DNA from: an uncultured Collinsella sp.
Lineage (GTDB): Bacteria; Actinomycetota; Coriobacteriia; Coriobacteriales; Coriobacteriaceae
Length of the DNA: 36,462 nt
Reading direction: 5' to 3'
NCBI GenBank assembly: GCA_902497025.1
Contig: CABVDJ010000022.1
Coordinates: 1-36,462, forward strand
Positions 23,939 to 33,360 of the stretch are shown piece after piece. Every line of letters starts with the position of its first letter. Position 1 is the stretch's first letter. Made by a program: the position numbers and the translations under genes. Below the pieces are notes generated by a model that was not told where the DNA came from, ran no database searches, and saw only the letters and a list, made by a program, of their open reading frames with translations.

Positions 23939-25057
23939 TTGCAGAACTCTGATATCCCTAAAGTTTCGCTGCTTGTCCCCATCTGCAATGTCGAACGCTA
24001 CCTGCGCGAGTGCCTTGATTCCGCCATGGCGCAGACGCTCAAAGACATCGAGATTATCTGTATCAACGACGGCTCCACCGACAGTTCGCCGGATATCATC
24101 CGCGAGTACATGGAGCGCGATGAGCGTGTAAAGATGATCGACAAGGCCAACAGCGGCTACGGCGACTCGATGAACCGCGGCCTGGAGATGGCGCGCGGCG
24201 AGTACGTGGGCATTCTTGAGTCCGACGACTTTATGTTTGAGGATTCGCTCCAAAAGCTGGTCGCCAAGGCCGATGCCGAGCATGCCGATGTGGTAAAGGG
24301 CGACTTTTACCTGTATTGGTCCACGCCCAGCGAGCGCCGTGAGCTGTTTGGGATTATCGACGAGCATATGACGGGCGCCGCGTATCGTCCCGTCGATCGC
24401 CCGGGCATCTTCTACCGTAAACCATCCATTTGGTCGGCTATCTATCGGCGCGAGTTCCTCAACGACAATCAGATTCGGTTCCTTCCCACGCCGGGCGCCT
24501 CGTATCAGGACGCAGGCTTTAACTTTAAGGTTTGGGCTTGCGCCGAGCGTGCCGCGTTTATTGCGGACCCCATTTTGTGCTATCGCCAGGACAATGAGAA
24601 GAGCTCCGTTAATTCGCCCAACAAGGTGTTTTGCGTGTGCGACGAATACGCCGAGATGCAACGTTTTTTGGACGAGCGTCCCGAGCTCAAGGCTCAGCTC
24701 CAAGGCATTTTAATGCGCATGAAGGTTGATACGTACCGTTGGAATGATGAGCGTCTGGTCGATGAGTTGCGTGAGCGGTTTTGGGAGAAGGCGTCTCCCG
24801 AGCTTAAGGCTGATTGGGATGCCGATCGCTTTGACCTGTCGCTCTTCGACCCGCGCGGCGAGACCGACCTGCGTTTGATGGTCAAATCGCCCCGTGCCTA
24901 TATCGATTCGCGCTTTGGCTTTAAAAAGCCGGGCAAGCTCAATACGTTTAAGCACTACTTTAAGATAGGCGGCCTGCCGCTGGTCTGGCGCGTGCTGACG
25001 TATCAGCGTACCTACGGCGATAACCCGCATCCCGACGACGTGCCGGCGGCACAGTAG
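23939..25057 (+). CDS. GT2 glycosyltransferase (paralogue B)
   Basis: I set the start at the TTG at 23939 because AGGAGG ends 5 bases before it; an open frame reaches back to 23591 but overlaps the previous gene. The 372 residues share paralogue A's domain order: PKVSLLVPICNVERYLREC, CINDGSTDSS, SGYGDSMNRGL, LESDDFMFED, KPSIWSAIYRREF and SYQDAGFNFKVWA. Over the stretch from RYLREC to ESDDFM only about five of 80 residues differ from A, while the C-terminal 150 residues diverge. That suggests duplication followed by a change of acceptor or donor choice. It shares the unusual TTG start with A. Confidence 0.88.
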   Translation: MQNSDIPKVSLLVPICNVERYLRECLDSAMAQTLKDIEIICINDGSTDSSPDIIREYMERDERVKMIDKANSGYGDSMNRGLEMARGEYVGILESDDFMFEDSLQKLVAKADAEHADVVKGDFYLYWSTPSERRELFGIIDEHMTGAAYRPVDRPGIFYRKPSIWSAIYRREFLNDNQIRFLPTPGASYQDAGFNFKVWACAERAAFIADPILCYRQDNEKSSVNSPNKVFCVCDEYAEMQRFLDERPELKAQLQGILMRMKVDTYRWNDERLVDELRERFWEKASPELKADWDADRFDLSLFDPRGETDLRLMVKSPRAYIDSRFGFKKPGKLNTFKHYFKIGGLPLVWRVLTYQRTYGDNPHPDDVPAAQ

Positions 25058-25069
25058 GAGCGCGTGACC

Positions 25070-26137
25070 ATGGCTACCCCTAGGATTTCCGTCGTCGTTC
25101 CCATCTACAAGGTGGAGGAGTGCCTGGCATGGTGCCTGGACTCCCTACTCGCGCAGGATATGCCCGATTGGGAGGGCGTGCTGGTTAACGATGGTTCGCC
25201 GGATGGTTCGCGCGACATCGCCGCTGCCTATTGCGAAAAGGATACACGCTTTAAGCTTGTCGATAAGCCCAACGGTGGTCTGTCGAGCGCGCGCAATGCG
25301 GGCATCGCTGCGTCCACGGCGCCTGTCGTTGCGTTTTTGGATTCCGACGACCGGTTTACGCCTGATGCGTGCCGCGTAATCGTTGATGCCTTTGAGCGTG
25401 AGGATTGCGACGTTTTGACCTTTGGCGCAAACCCGTATCCGCTGGAGGCAGGGTATCCGTGGCTTAACTACGTTTTGAGCCCGCGCGATGCGTCGTTTGA
25501 GGGCTATAGCTCCGACCTGCTGTTTAAGGAAGCGTCTCGCCCCTTTGCATGGCGCACCGCTTGCAAGCGCGCTTTTTTGCTGGGCAACGGGATCGTGTTC
25601 GATGAAACCGTTACGTATGGCGAGGACCAGGTCTTCGATTTTGCCGTTTATGGTCGCTCGCGTAAGACCGCGCTTATCTCGAACAAGCTGTATGACTATC
25701 GCGTGGCACGCAAGGGCTCGCTCATGGACACCATGCGCTATGACGATGAGACGCGTTTGCTGGAGCACGTGAAGATATACTCCGCGGTGCTGGCCGATTG
25801 GCGCCATGATGGGCTCGATGCCCAGCATGCCGATGACCTGGCGTACTTCCTGTGTGATCTGGTACTGTACGATGCACTCAGGCTGCTGAGCTCGGGCTGC
25901 GGCAAGGTTTTTGCTGCCGTTGCCGCGGCGCTTGATGGTTCTGCCGTGGGCAGTGATGCTGCGCTCGCACAATGCGCTCCTTCTGTTGCCGCTATGGTGC
26001 GTGCGGCACTTATCGGTAAGGCTCCTGCTGCTCGTTCGTGCAAAAAGCTCATGTTCGATTACGACGTCTTGAGGTTTGGGCGCTTGGGCGCGTGTAAGCG
26101 CATGGCTGCGAATGCTCTGGGAAAGCGAGAAGTGTAG
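25070..26137 (+). CDS. GT2 glycosyltransferase
   Basis: I chose the ATG at 25070 (MATPRISVVVPIYKVEE), 9 bases after TAGGAG; a GTG at 25064 is too close to that site. The 355 residues have VLVNDGSPDGS, NGGLSSARNAGI, LDSDDRFTPD and the acceptor-side YGEDQVFDFAVYG. The C-terminal ~120 residues are helical and Ala-rich. It belongs to the same family group as the gene at 22824. Its TAG stop directly abuts the ATG of the next gene, so the two are translationally linked. Confidence 0.88.
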   Translation: MATPRISVVVPIYKVEECLAWCLDSLLAQDMPDWEGVLVNDGSPDGSRDIAAAYCEKDTRFKLVDKPNGGLSSARNAGIAASTAPVVAFLDSDDRFTPDACRVIVDAFEREDCDVLTFGANPYPLEAGYPWLNYVLSPRDASFEGYSSDLLFKEASRPFAWRTACKRAFLLGNGIVFDETVTYGEDQVFDFAVYGRSRKTALISNKLYDYRVARKGSLMDTMRYDDETRLLEHVKIYSAVLADWRHDGLDAQHADDLAYFLCDLVLYDALRLLSSGCGKVFAAVAAALDGSAVGSDAALAQCAPSVAAMVRAALIGKAPAARSCKKLMFDYDVLRFGRLGACKRMAANALGKREV

Positions 26138-28624
26138 ATGAGTATCAAGCGTTTGGCGCTTTGCCGCAGTCAGGGTCGTCTGTTCGTCCTGCTTCGCTTT
26201 GTCGGCCAGGATATCGCAGGGCTTATTGAGCAGGAGGGTTCCCAGGCCTTTGCTCACGCGACGACCAATGGCGCTTGCGTGCCGTCTTTGGCACTGCCGG
26301 TCGATCATGGCCGCATGCTTTCGCTTTGTCCCTCCGTTGCCGATTACGAGCGCGAACTCGTCGTCTTGGTGCTTCCGTTTATGGATGGCTCTGCAATTGA
26401 CGTCTCATTTGCGTCCGGCGGTAAAAGGCTGGGCTCTATTCGCCTTGATAGTCGTATTGCCAAGTTGGAATCTAAGATTAACTACAAAGCAAAGCCTGCG
26501 ATGTGCGCGCTCGTTCGCGATGCGCAGCGCGGCGAGTGCTGCGGTCGCTACGAGATCGATGCCGTTCGTTATTTACCGGCAGATGAAGGCGCCGTCTGGC
26601 GCTATGAGGTCAAGTGGGCGGGAGACCCCCAGTGCGCCCCTGAGCTCCAGATCTTCGATACGCATATGAATGCCATCGATGCTACCGTGCATGTGTTTGA
26701 GTCGCAGGTCGATGTGCTGCAGTGCAACGGTTGCCGCGTCAATAAAACGTATTTGAGCGTTGAGATGCCCCAGGATATACGTGATTTTGTCGCGACTGTG
26801 AGCGATTCCACAGAGCAGATCCAGAGCGGTTTTTGCGCCATGGATGGTCGCCTGTACAACGGCATGGTCGACGACAGCTGGAACCGCATGAAGGACGCGC
26901 GTGCAGACGACGCAGCTTATCGACGTTGGTTTGAGCAGCATCGCGCAAAGCCGGGCGATTTGGCGTGCCAGCGCGTCGCTTCGGCGGCCTTTGCCTATAG
27001 GCCGCTCGTGAGCATTGTGGTGCCGTGCTACAAGACTGATCGGGTTTACCTGCGCGAGCTGCTGGACTCGGTGCTAGCCCAGAGCTATGACAACTGGGAA
27101 TTGCTCCTTATGGATGCCTCACCTGAATGGGATGCGGTTGCCGACCTTGCGGCAGGCGCCCACGACGAGCGCGTTCGTCGCATTGGGCTGCCCGGCAACG
27201 GCGGCATTGTGGTCAACACCAACGCAGGTATTGAGCAAGCGATGGGCGACTACATCGCGTTCTTGGACCACGATGACATTCTGGAGCCGGACGCGTTATT
27301 CCATTATGTTTCCGCGCTGAATAAGGCGGCCGAGGGCGAGCGCCCCCAGGTCTTGTTCTGCGACGAGGACATGTTTCAGAAAACGGGGGAGTGGGGCCAG
27401 CCGGTCTTTAAGACCAAGCTCAACGTCGACCTGCTCTATAGCCATAACTGCGTGACGCATTTCCTGATGGCGGAGAAGACGCTTATCGATCGTATTGGCA
27501 CGTCCCCAGAAGACGTTGCGGGTGCCCAGGACTACGACCTGACGCTTCGCTGCCTTTCGGCAGACGCGCGGTTTGAGCATGTTGCGCACGTGCTGTATCA
27601 CTGGCGCGTTCATCCGGGATCGACCGCCGATGGCTCTGCCGATAGCAAGCCGTATGCTATTGAAGCCGGTCGTCTTGCGCTTCAGCGCCACTTTAACGCG
27701 CTGGGCATTTGCGGAACGGTCGAGGAGACCGAGACGCCGTTTGTCTACCGCATGCGCTATGCGCTGCCGGATCCTGCGCCGCTGGTGAGCATTGTGATTC
27801 CCACCAAGGATCACATTGAGACGCTCGATGCCTGCGTGATGTCGATCGCCCAGAAGGCAACGTATGCCAACTACGAGATTGTCTTGGTGGAGAACAACAG
27901 CGAAGCCCCGGAGACGTTTGCGTATTACGAAACCCTGCCGGAACGCGTGGCTGCGGCATCCGAAGGCAAGGGTATCGCGCGCGTTGTGTACTGGCCGGGT
28001 GAGTTCAATTACTCCCAGATCATTAACTTTGGCGTGGAGCATGCCAAGGGCGACTATCTGCTGCTGCTCAACAACGATACCGAGGTCATAAGCCCCGACT
28101 TTATCGAAGAGATGATGGGCTATCTGCAGCGTCCCGATGCGGGCGTGGTGGGCGCTAAACTCTACTTTGCCGACCATCTGGTGCAACACGCTGGCATATT
28201 GGTTGGTGTGCGTGGCGCACTTGCCCATGCCAACCAGGATTTCTCGGCAAAGCGCGAGGGCTATCTTGCCCGCGCCGTACGTCCGGGTAACTTTAGCGCC
28301 GTAACAGGTGCCTGTCAGATGGTGCGACGCGACGTATTTGAGCAGGTCGGCGGCTACAACGAGGAATTCGCCGTCGGTTTTAACGACGCAGACTTTTGCC
28401 TGCGCGTGTGGGAGGCGGGCTACCGCACCATCTTTACGCCTTATGCCGAGCTGTACCACTACGAGTTCACCTCGCGCGGCAGGGAAGAGGCCAACGAGGA
28501 AAAGCTGCACCGCTGGAAGCGCGAGCAAGCACTGTTCATGCAGCGCTGGCCTGAGTTCTTCCTCGATGGCGACCCGTGGTTGGGGCCGAATCTTAGCAGT
28601 GAGAGCGAGTACTTCTCGTATTAA
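26138..28624 (+). CDS. two-domain GT2 glycosyltransferase
   Basis: The 828-residue enzyme has three parts. An N-terminal ~290 residues of beta-rich sequence contains no GT motif. The first GT-A domain (about 290-510) has PLVSIVVPCYKTDRVYL, GNGGIVVNTNAGIEQA, FLDHDDILEPD and a late AQDYDLTLRC. The second (about 545-800) has PLVSIVIPTKDHIETL, VENNSEAPE, LLLNNDTEVISPDF and ECVGGYNEEF-like EQVGGYNEEF with FNDADFCLRVWEAGY. This tandem architecture is common in O-antigen, rhamnan and galactan polymer synthesis, where the domains may add alternating linkages. It closes the array. No export genes (Wzx/Wzy or ABC) are in the window. Confidence 0.87.
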   Translation: MSIKRLALCRSQGRLFVLLRFVGQDIAGLIEQEGSQAFAHATTNGACVPSLALPVDHGRMLSLCPSVADYERELVVLVLPFMDGSAIDVSFASGGKRLGSIRLDSRIAKLESKINYKAKPAMCALVRDAQRGECCGRYEIDAVRYLPADEGAVWRYEVKWAGDPQCAPELQIFDTHMNAIDATVHVFESQVDVLQCNGCRVNKTYLSVEMPQDIRDFVATVSDSTEQIQSGFCAMDGRLYNGMVDDSWNRMKDARADDAAYRRWFEQHRAKPGDLACQRVASAAFAYRPLVSIVVPCYKTDRVYLRELLDSVLAQSYDNWELLLMDASPEWDAVADLAAGAHDERVRRIGLPGNGGIVVNTNAGIEQAMGDYIAFLDHDDILEPDALFHYVSALNKAAEGERPQVLFCDEDMFQKTGEWGQPVFKTKLNVDLLYSHNCVTHFLMAEKTLIDRIGTSPEDVAGAQDYDLTLRCLSADARFEHVAHVLYHWRVHPGSTADGSADSKPYAIEAGRLALQRHFNALGICGTVEETETPFVYRMRYALPDPAPLVSIVIPTKDHIETLDACVMSIAQKATYANYEIVLVENNSEAPETFAYYETLPERVAAASEGKGIARVVYWPGEFNYSQIINFGVEHAKGDYLLLLNNDTEVISPDFIEEMMGYLQRPDAGVVGAKLYFADHLVQHAGILVGVRGALAHANQDFSAKREGYLARAVRPGNFSAVTGACQMVRRDVFEQVGGYNEEFAVGFNDADFCLRVWEAGYRTIFTPYAELYHYEFTSRGREEANEEKLHRWKREQALFMQRWPEFFLDGDPWLGPNLSSESEYFSY

Positions 28625-28822
28625 GGCAATGGTTTTTAGGAAGTCCTAATCTTTCTTTCGGTATGAGCCTGGAAGAAAGCAGCGTTGGACTACTTACTAA
28701 GATAAATTACGAAAGCTCGATACTTTCGCGATAAGTTTATACAAGCTTATACAGCTCGATATTATTCGATATAGTCTGCGATAATTATTTAAACGATGAT
28801 TGACTGTTAATCGATTCCCTAG
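28625..28822. other. AT-rich junction between the glycan cluster and the accessory island
   Basis: Base composition changes sharply here. The stretch holds repeated Cgata/TATA motifs (AAGTTTATACAAGCTTATAC, GCTCGATATTATTCGATATAG) and a small inverted repeat CTTTCTT/AAGAAAG at 28651-28676. That repeat may end the GT operon but lacks a good T run. No gene is seen. Confidence 0.45.
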
Positions 28823-29287
28823 AAAGGTAAACAAGTAGAGGCGGCGCTCTCTATGGGCGATGGCTTTGTCGCGACTGGTTTGACCATAGAGGAAAACCTC
28901 CTGTCGAGAGCCGCTAAGGCTACTAAGGGCTATGCCTATCTGGTGCAACTGGTCGGTTATTCCATTTGGCAGCGCGCCAATTTGCATCGTGCCAAAAGTA
29001 CCATCGTGAGTGAACGCGATGTTGCCGAAGGCATTGCGCTGGCAGAAGCTCGTTTTCACGATGTTGTTCACGAGCCCGCGATTTCTGGACTGGGGCTCAA
29101 CGATATTAAATACCTTTTGGCGATGTGCGAGGACAAACGACAGTCCAAATCATCCGAGATTGCTAGGCGCATGGGTAAAAAGACCAATGAGGTCAGCTCC
29201 ATTAGGGCAAAATTGCTACAAAGAGAGGTTATTCAGGCGCCACAGAGGGGCTACGTGCAGTTTGCCGTGCCGGACCTAGATATCTAG
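28823..29287 (+). pseudogene. 3' fragment of an AAA/Orc1-like ATPase gene
   Basis: The frame is open from 28823 (first ATG at 28853) to TAG at 29285-29287 and gives ~144 residues. The sequence matches only the C-terminal third of a family of ~390-residue ATP-binding proteins. The pieces are a lid-like helix bundle with YAYLVQLVGYSIWQRA, then a winged-helix part with LGLNDIKYLLAMCEDKRQ, SEIARRMGKKTNEVSSIRAK and APQRGYVQFAVPDL. Walker A and B are missing, and the upstream DNA is unrelated AT-rich sequence. It is most likely a deletion remnant; expression as a small DNA-binding protein cannot be excluded. Confidence 0.6.
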
Positions 29288-29571
29288 CTGCGAGAGAATG
29301 CCGAGGAGATTCTCGAACGGTTCTAAATTGAGGCTTCCATCCAGGTCCACAACTGTCGAGGCAACCGTCGTGAGCTCCCTAAAAATGACGTTGACGAGTG
29401 GGTTGTATTATCTTCTGCGCTTGCGGGCCGGGTGTACTGCTGGTTGCTGTCTGAGTTAGTGATTAATGATAAGGATTTGGGAGGATGAGCTAATCGAAAA
29501 CCGATGGGAATGTCACTCAGAAGGACGTAGCGCCTTATGCTTCGCTTTCCATGGCGGCGCTCTGGGTGCCT
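29288..29571. other. noncoding or decayed stretch
   Basis: A ~50-codon open piece on the + strand (about 29328-29488, with ELPKNDVDEWVVLSSALAG) may be a gene remnant, but it has no start, no ribosome site and no family I recognise. A small inverted repeat GAGAAT/ATTCTC lies at 29292-29310. Confidence 0.3.
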
Positions 29572-29604
29572 GGAAAAAAGAAGGGCCCGAACTTGTCGGG
29601 CCCT
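29572..29604 (-). terminator. terminator of the Abi gene
   Basis: On the - strand, GGGCCCGA pairs with TCGGGCCC (8 bp, 5-base loop) and is followed by TTCTTTTTTCC. It lies ~65 bases beyond the Abi stop. Confidence 0.8.
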
Positions 29605-29668
29605 CCCAGGTGTCGCCCGAAGGCTACCACCGCTGTTGTTAGCAAAGTCTACCACAACATTTTGTCCT

Positions 29669-30640
29669 CTACGATTTCGTGACATATATCTTCAGAAGTT
29701 TGAGCTTTTTCTGGGTTTCGGTGCGCACAAAGCTGCCGTAGATTCCAAGAGGAAGCTCCTTCTTGTAGCGAAGTAGAATACCCTCGTAATCGGAAACAAG
29801 CCGCTTCCTATCAGTCTTGGGCAGCTTCAGAAGTCCAAGAAGATAGACAACGAGAATAACGTAGTCGGTGATATCGGAGAAGTTGATTAAGCCGATGTTC
29901 GTCTCACTTTTCAAGAGTTTCCCGACGTTCTTCGAGATGTCGCCTGTTTTGAATCGAACATCCGAGACGATGGCGTTGTGAGCGATGGCGTTCCTCAGGT
30001 CCTTGAGCGCAAAGATGATGGAGAGAAGGAGAGACTGTGAATCATATTGGGAAGGCATCCCCATGTCGGTGACGATGGCACCTTTAATGGGACGATCGAG
30101 GCAGGCGTAGAAATTGCCGAACTCTCCCAGGGTCATGGATTCGAAGATAGCCCAGATCGGGATTGTTCTCCCTCGATCGCGAAAGTGTTTGAAAAATGGC
30201 TTTTTGTCCTGCTCACGGGAAATTAGCCCGTCAACGTTTTGCCGCAGTCTGAGCCTTTTCGCCCAAGACTTCTTGTAGTCACCCGTACCGGGATTATATC
30301 CTCTGTATGCCGTCAGACAGCTCCTGTAGATATCATCGAAGTCTTCGCTTTTGGCATAGCTAAGCACTGCTTCTAGCGTGTAGTTCTTTAGGGCGGTTTC
30401 AATTGTCATGATATGTGGATAGAGCAGGGTCTTGATCTGCATATCCATGGCGTGGAGAGATATAATCTGGTTGAAATCGCTGATGGGGAGCCTATTCGAC
30501 GAATCTCCCACGAACCGAAACCCTTTGTATCCATGGTAGTAGCCGATGTTCTTGAGCTTTCGTTTTTGCCCTGAACCACCGATTGAAATCCCTTGATTCC
30601 GGAGATGCTTCATAAGGGAGTTGATGGATTTGGGCGGCAC
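29669..30640 (-). CDS. Abi_2 (AbiD/AbiF-type) abortive-infection protein
   Basis: The 323-residue protein starts at GTG 30640 (AAAGG upstream) with SINSLMKHLRNQGISI. Typical Abi_2 segments follow: RLKNIGYYHGYKGFRF-like KLKNIGYYHGY, DFNQIISLHAMDMQI, IPIWAIFESMTLGEFGNFY, and the C-terminal ALKDLRNAIAHNAIV. The last gives the HEPN RNase motif R-x4-H (Arg216, His221, Asn222). Abi_2 proteins block phage growth, probably by RNA cleavage that kills or stalls the infected cell. It stands alone with its own terminator and a TACAAT-type -10 at about 30677-30682. The adjacent gene decay fits a defence island. Confidence 0.85.
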   Translation of the reverse strand: MPPKSINSLMKHLRNQGISIGGSGQKRKLKNIGYYHGYKGFRFVGDSSNRLPISDFNQIISLHAMDMQIKTLLYPHIMTIETALKNYTLEAVLSYAKSEDFDDIYRSCLTAYRGYNPGTGDYKKSWAKRLRLRQNVDGLISREQDKKPFFKHFRDRGRTIPIWAIFESMTLGEFGNFYACLDRPIKGAIVTDMGMPSQYDSQSLLLSIIFALKDLRNAIAHNAIVSDVRFKTGDISKNVGKLLKSETNIGLINFSDITDYVILVVYLLGLLKLPKTDRKRLVSDYEGILLRYKKELPLGIYGSFVRTETQKKLKLLKIYVTKS

Positions 30641-31116
30641 GGTAGAGCCTTTCTGTCAACAGTTTAATTTGATGGGATTGTATCACGGTGGGGGTCATCG
30701 TTTCACTTTGCGTTTGCTGCCTTTGTAAGGGCTAGGCTAGGCTTTCACGTTTATGATGACAACAGGACGTCTCAATATCGGTGGCCCATGGTGCTGGATC
30801 CAGTCCTTGTTTGCTATGTTTGCTAACGGTGGCTAATGATCGATGGGGTCGATTGCTACTCCAACGCAAGCGGTGCATGGTTGAATGCGTTTGGTTCTGT
30901 TTTGAGTAAATAGGCCCAGACTGGTCAATTGGCTTATGATTCGCGAAAGCGACGGCTATTACCGAGGAGCATGCTGCGGTCCATTGGCTTAATCGCGAGA
31001 ACGAGAATTGCCTACTCTATCAGCAGCGCAGTATATTATCTTTGAAACTGATGTTTAGTGGTTCTGCGTTTCTGCCGTCGAGTCCTTATTCTTCCCCCAC
31101 ATGTGGAGGCTTGCCC
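30641..31116. other. 476-bp intergenic region
   Basis: Besides the possible -10 of the Abi gene I see no gene. The frame of the downstream HEPN-like gene stays open leftward for ~30 codons (around 30955-31116), but without a ribosome site. A short inverted repeat ATCGATGGGGTCGAT lies at 30838-30852. Confidence 0.35.
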
Positions 31117-31854
31117 ATGATAGAGATTTGGCACATTGAAAAAGACAATGCGGCAGGCATGTTCGCACAAAGCGTTGATAGTAACGGTACAGATCTGCCG
31201 CCAGCCCTCCCTTGGGTCGAGCCTTCCCTCAATAACCTATGGCTTGAGGCGTGTAGCTCTCATTTGTGCGGGAACTACCAAGCTGCAATTATTACTACCT
31301 CTGTTCTTCTTGAATTTACCTTAAGAATGGTTGTTTCGAACCTTGATGAAGTGCCATCAATACGAAAAGACCACGGTGAGATGTTCGAGAACCAAACCTT
31401 GAGGCCAGTCATCAACTCTGCGAAAAGTAAAGGGCTTTTGTCGGGCAATACAAAGAAATGGTGGGAAGCTTACTGCGAGCATATTCGAAACAAGATTTGC
31501 CATGGCGATTTGCTGCATATTCTTGACGACTGCAGAGATGTTCCTCAGTTCGTTGATTATTTTAATCCCATAGAATCGAGAGAGAATACAGAGCGGTATT
31601 CTTACGAGCAAGTTATTACACATCCTGCGGTATTTCATCATAAGACAGGCAGAAGATTCTCAAAGTATTTTCTCCACGATGCCTACGGCAAGCTATCCGA
31701 ACTTATAGGGCAAACGGAATGGGATGAGTACGATGAGTGGTGGGAATCGCAAAAGGTTGCTTACGATAGCTTTTTTGCATACCGTTGGAATTATCCATCT
31801 CTTAAAAGTGGCATACAATCCGCGCGTAGGCCATTTGGGTCCGCAAGCGAATGA
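31117..31854 (+). CDS. HEPN-type (DUF4145-like) protein of unknown function
   Basis: The 245-residue frame starts at ATG 31117 with TGGAGG well placed. An N-terminal helical bundle holds LEACSSHLCGNYQAAIITTSVLLEFTLR, a pattern of HEPN/DUF4145 proteins, and a later helix has EHIRNKICHGD, giving R-x4-H (Arg124, His129). That is the HEPN RNase signature. The C-terminal ~100 residues (with HHKTGRRFSKYFLHDAYGKL and a Trp/Asp/Glu-rich part) are unassigned. No partner antitoxin is beside it. GC content is lower than in the core genes. RNase activity is inference from the motif. Confidence 0.6.
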   Translation: MIEIWHIEKDNAAGMFAQSVDSNGTDLPPALPWVEPSLNNLWLEACSSHLCGNYQAAIITTSVLLEFTLRMVVSNLDEVPSIRKDHGEMFENQTLRPVINSAKSKGLLSGNTKKWWEAYCEHIRNKICHGDLLHILDDCRDVPQFVDYFNPIESRENTERYSYEQVITHPAVFHHKTGRRFSKYFLHDAYGKLSELIGQTEWDEYDEWWESQKVAYDSFFAYRWNYPSLKSGIQSARRPFGSASE

Positions 31855-32602
31855 TGACTTAGCTTAGTTGCGTTTTTGCTGGTTATTGCGGTTGTCTGTC
31901 GTTTGTTCCTGCCCAGATTCAACCGGATTGCATCCGCGAATACCTAAACCAAAGGATCATCTCTTGCCTTCTTGTAGTCAAACACCTGACTAACGCGCGC
32001 CAGGAGAACCTCCTTATCGGTACGCTGCACACATTTTCAGCGCCGGATGTGCCTGCGACCGTGCTCGCCGACAACATGAGGAATGTGGTCATCCGCCGCG
32101 ACGCCGGACGCGATAGTCCTCGCGAGCAACAGCGCTTTGAGCGGGCGGGATAAGTTCTTCATGAGAGACGATACGCTCCTCTGCGCCCATGCCGGGCTGT
32201 TCGACAAGACATCGGTGTTAGTGATGCGGAGTTCGAAGACCCCGGCAGGGAGCTCGATGCCTGCTCGGTGGAGGTCGTCCCACAGGTGACAAAGGTAAGG
32301 GGGTCTAGTCCAGGGGGGCGTAGAAAAGCACCGGGAAAGTCGTTTACTAGGTTTTTCTACAATATCTTTTTCTATCCAATTGGAAGAACTGCGGTTCGGC
32401 CGTTTTGCATTCTAATGCTGTCAAGCTTCTTTCTTAAATTGTGTGAACTGTTTTCTCCTGTCCGGTTCTAGTTCGCTGCTTGTTTGAGGGCCGCGGATAC
32501 TATGGTGGGTCATTCGATTGTTCGGACGGGAGTTCGCGTGCATACTAGGGAAGTGGTTAAGTTCCTCGTGGCGATAGATGAGGGGATGGGGTAGATTCAG
32601 AT
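31855..32602. other. decayed coding region
   Basis: Pieces of protein-like sequence appear in shifting frames on the + strand. About 31864-32151 holds QPDCIREYLNQRIISCLLVV and ENLLIGTLHTFSAPDVP; about 32216-32470 holds DAEFEDPGRELDACSVEVV. No piece has a ribosome site or full domain, and I cannot name the ancestors. Base composition swings between GC-rich and AT-rich, as in a junction of several losses. Confidence 0.4.
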
Positions 32603-32785
32603 TTACTCGAGCGTCCGCCTGGCCCTCCTTTGGGGTATCGTCGCGGCGGGTGACATGTCCTCTATGTCGGCGTACTTCGCCACGGTGTTGCGGCTCAGGT
32701 GAAGTGCCCGGGCTATCTTGAACCCCGGGCGCCCGGCCGCCTCCGTCGACCGTATATCATTCACTGTGTCCAGGGGAACGGTCAT
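32603..32785 (-). pseudogene. IS21-family transposase (istA) N-terminal remnant
   Basis: From ATG 32785 the frame gives ~60 residues: MTVPLDTVNDIRSTEAAGRP, then FKIARALHLSRNTVAKYADI and EDMSP. This is the N-terminal helix-turn-helix of IS21-type IstA. The ~400 residues with the DDE catalytic core are missing; the frame ends at 32603 after an Arg-rich run. No istB and no IS ends were found nearby, so the element is a relic. Confidence 0.65.
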
Positions 32786-33360
32786 CTCCCCATTCTTCCC
32801 AGGCGGCCTCGCCAAAGTGCCCGCCCGGGGAAACCGTATGGCGAGGGCCGCGCTCCCGGTTCCGGGGTACGGCCCTCCTGCTCAAACTGCTCAGTTTCAG
32901 TGCTCACGGTGCTCGATTGCCGGCGATCACGCGGACCTCTTTTTAGTGATCATTAACACCCGTCGACATGCTCGACCTGACGCCGGGGCTCATAGAGCCT
33001 GCGCGCGCCGAGATGGGCGATACCCCGCTGGCCTAGCCTTAAGGTAAAACGGAATAGGCGGACCGAATGTCCGACTGGGTCTGGGAAGCGGTGTCAGGCG
33101 GAGGGCGAAGCATGGCCACCGAACCCATCGAAACACATCTCCACCGTTCCTTCAACTGGGAAAACGCCGCCCCCGGGCCCACGCGGTCCGCGGGGACGTT
33201 CGGATAACTGCCGGAACGGCCTATCGGTTCAATGCGATCGGCTGAGATCGGAAATCAACCGATGTTTAGCGATTGTGTATGATTTTCAACCGGATAAATG
33301 TTATCGAAACTCTTTTCCTCTCTATTTTGGGGTATCAAAAGTAAAAAGGGAGGTGATTTT
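32786..33360. other. 575-bp stretch without a convincing gene
   Basis: A 46-codon frame at 33067-33207 (MSDWVWEAVSGGG...) has only a poor ribosome site and no family. The right part (33220-33360) turns AT-rich and contains TGTATGAT, a possible -10 for the gene at 33361. Small repeats of CGATCGGNTGA/AACCGAT type are visible at 33225-33275. Confidence 0.35.

Noticed and set aside
27296..28528. 410-codon open frame on the - strand
   Set aside because: Antisense to the two-domain glycosyltransferase; no recognisable protein features.
33067..33207. 46-residue frame MSDWVWEAV...
   Set aside because: Poor ribosome site, no family, and located in a region of decayed sequence.
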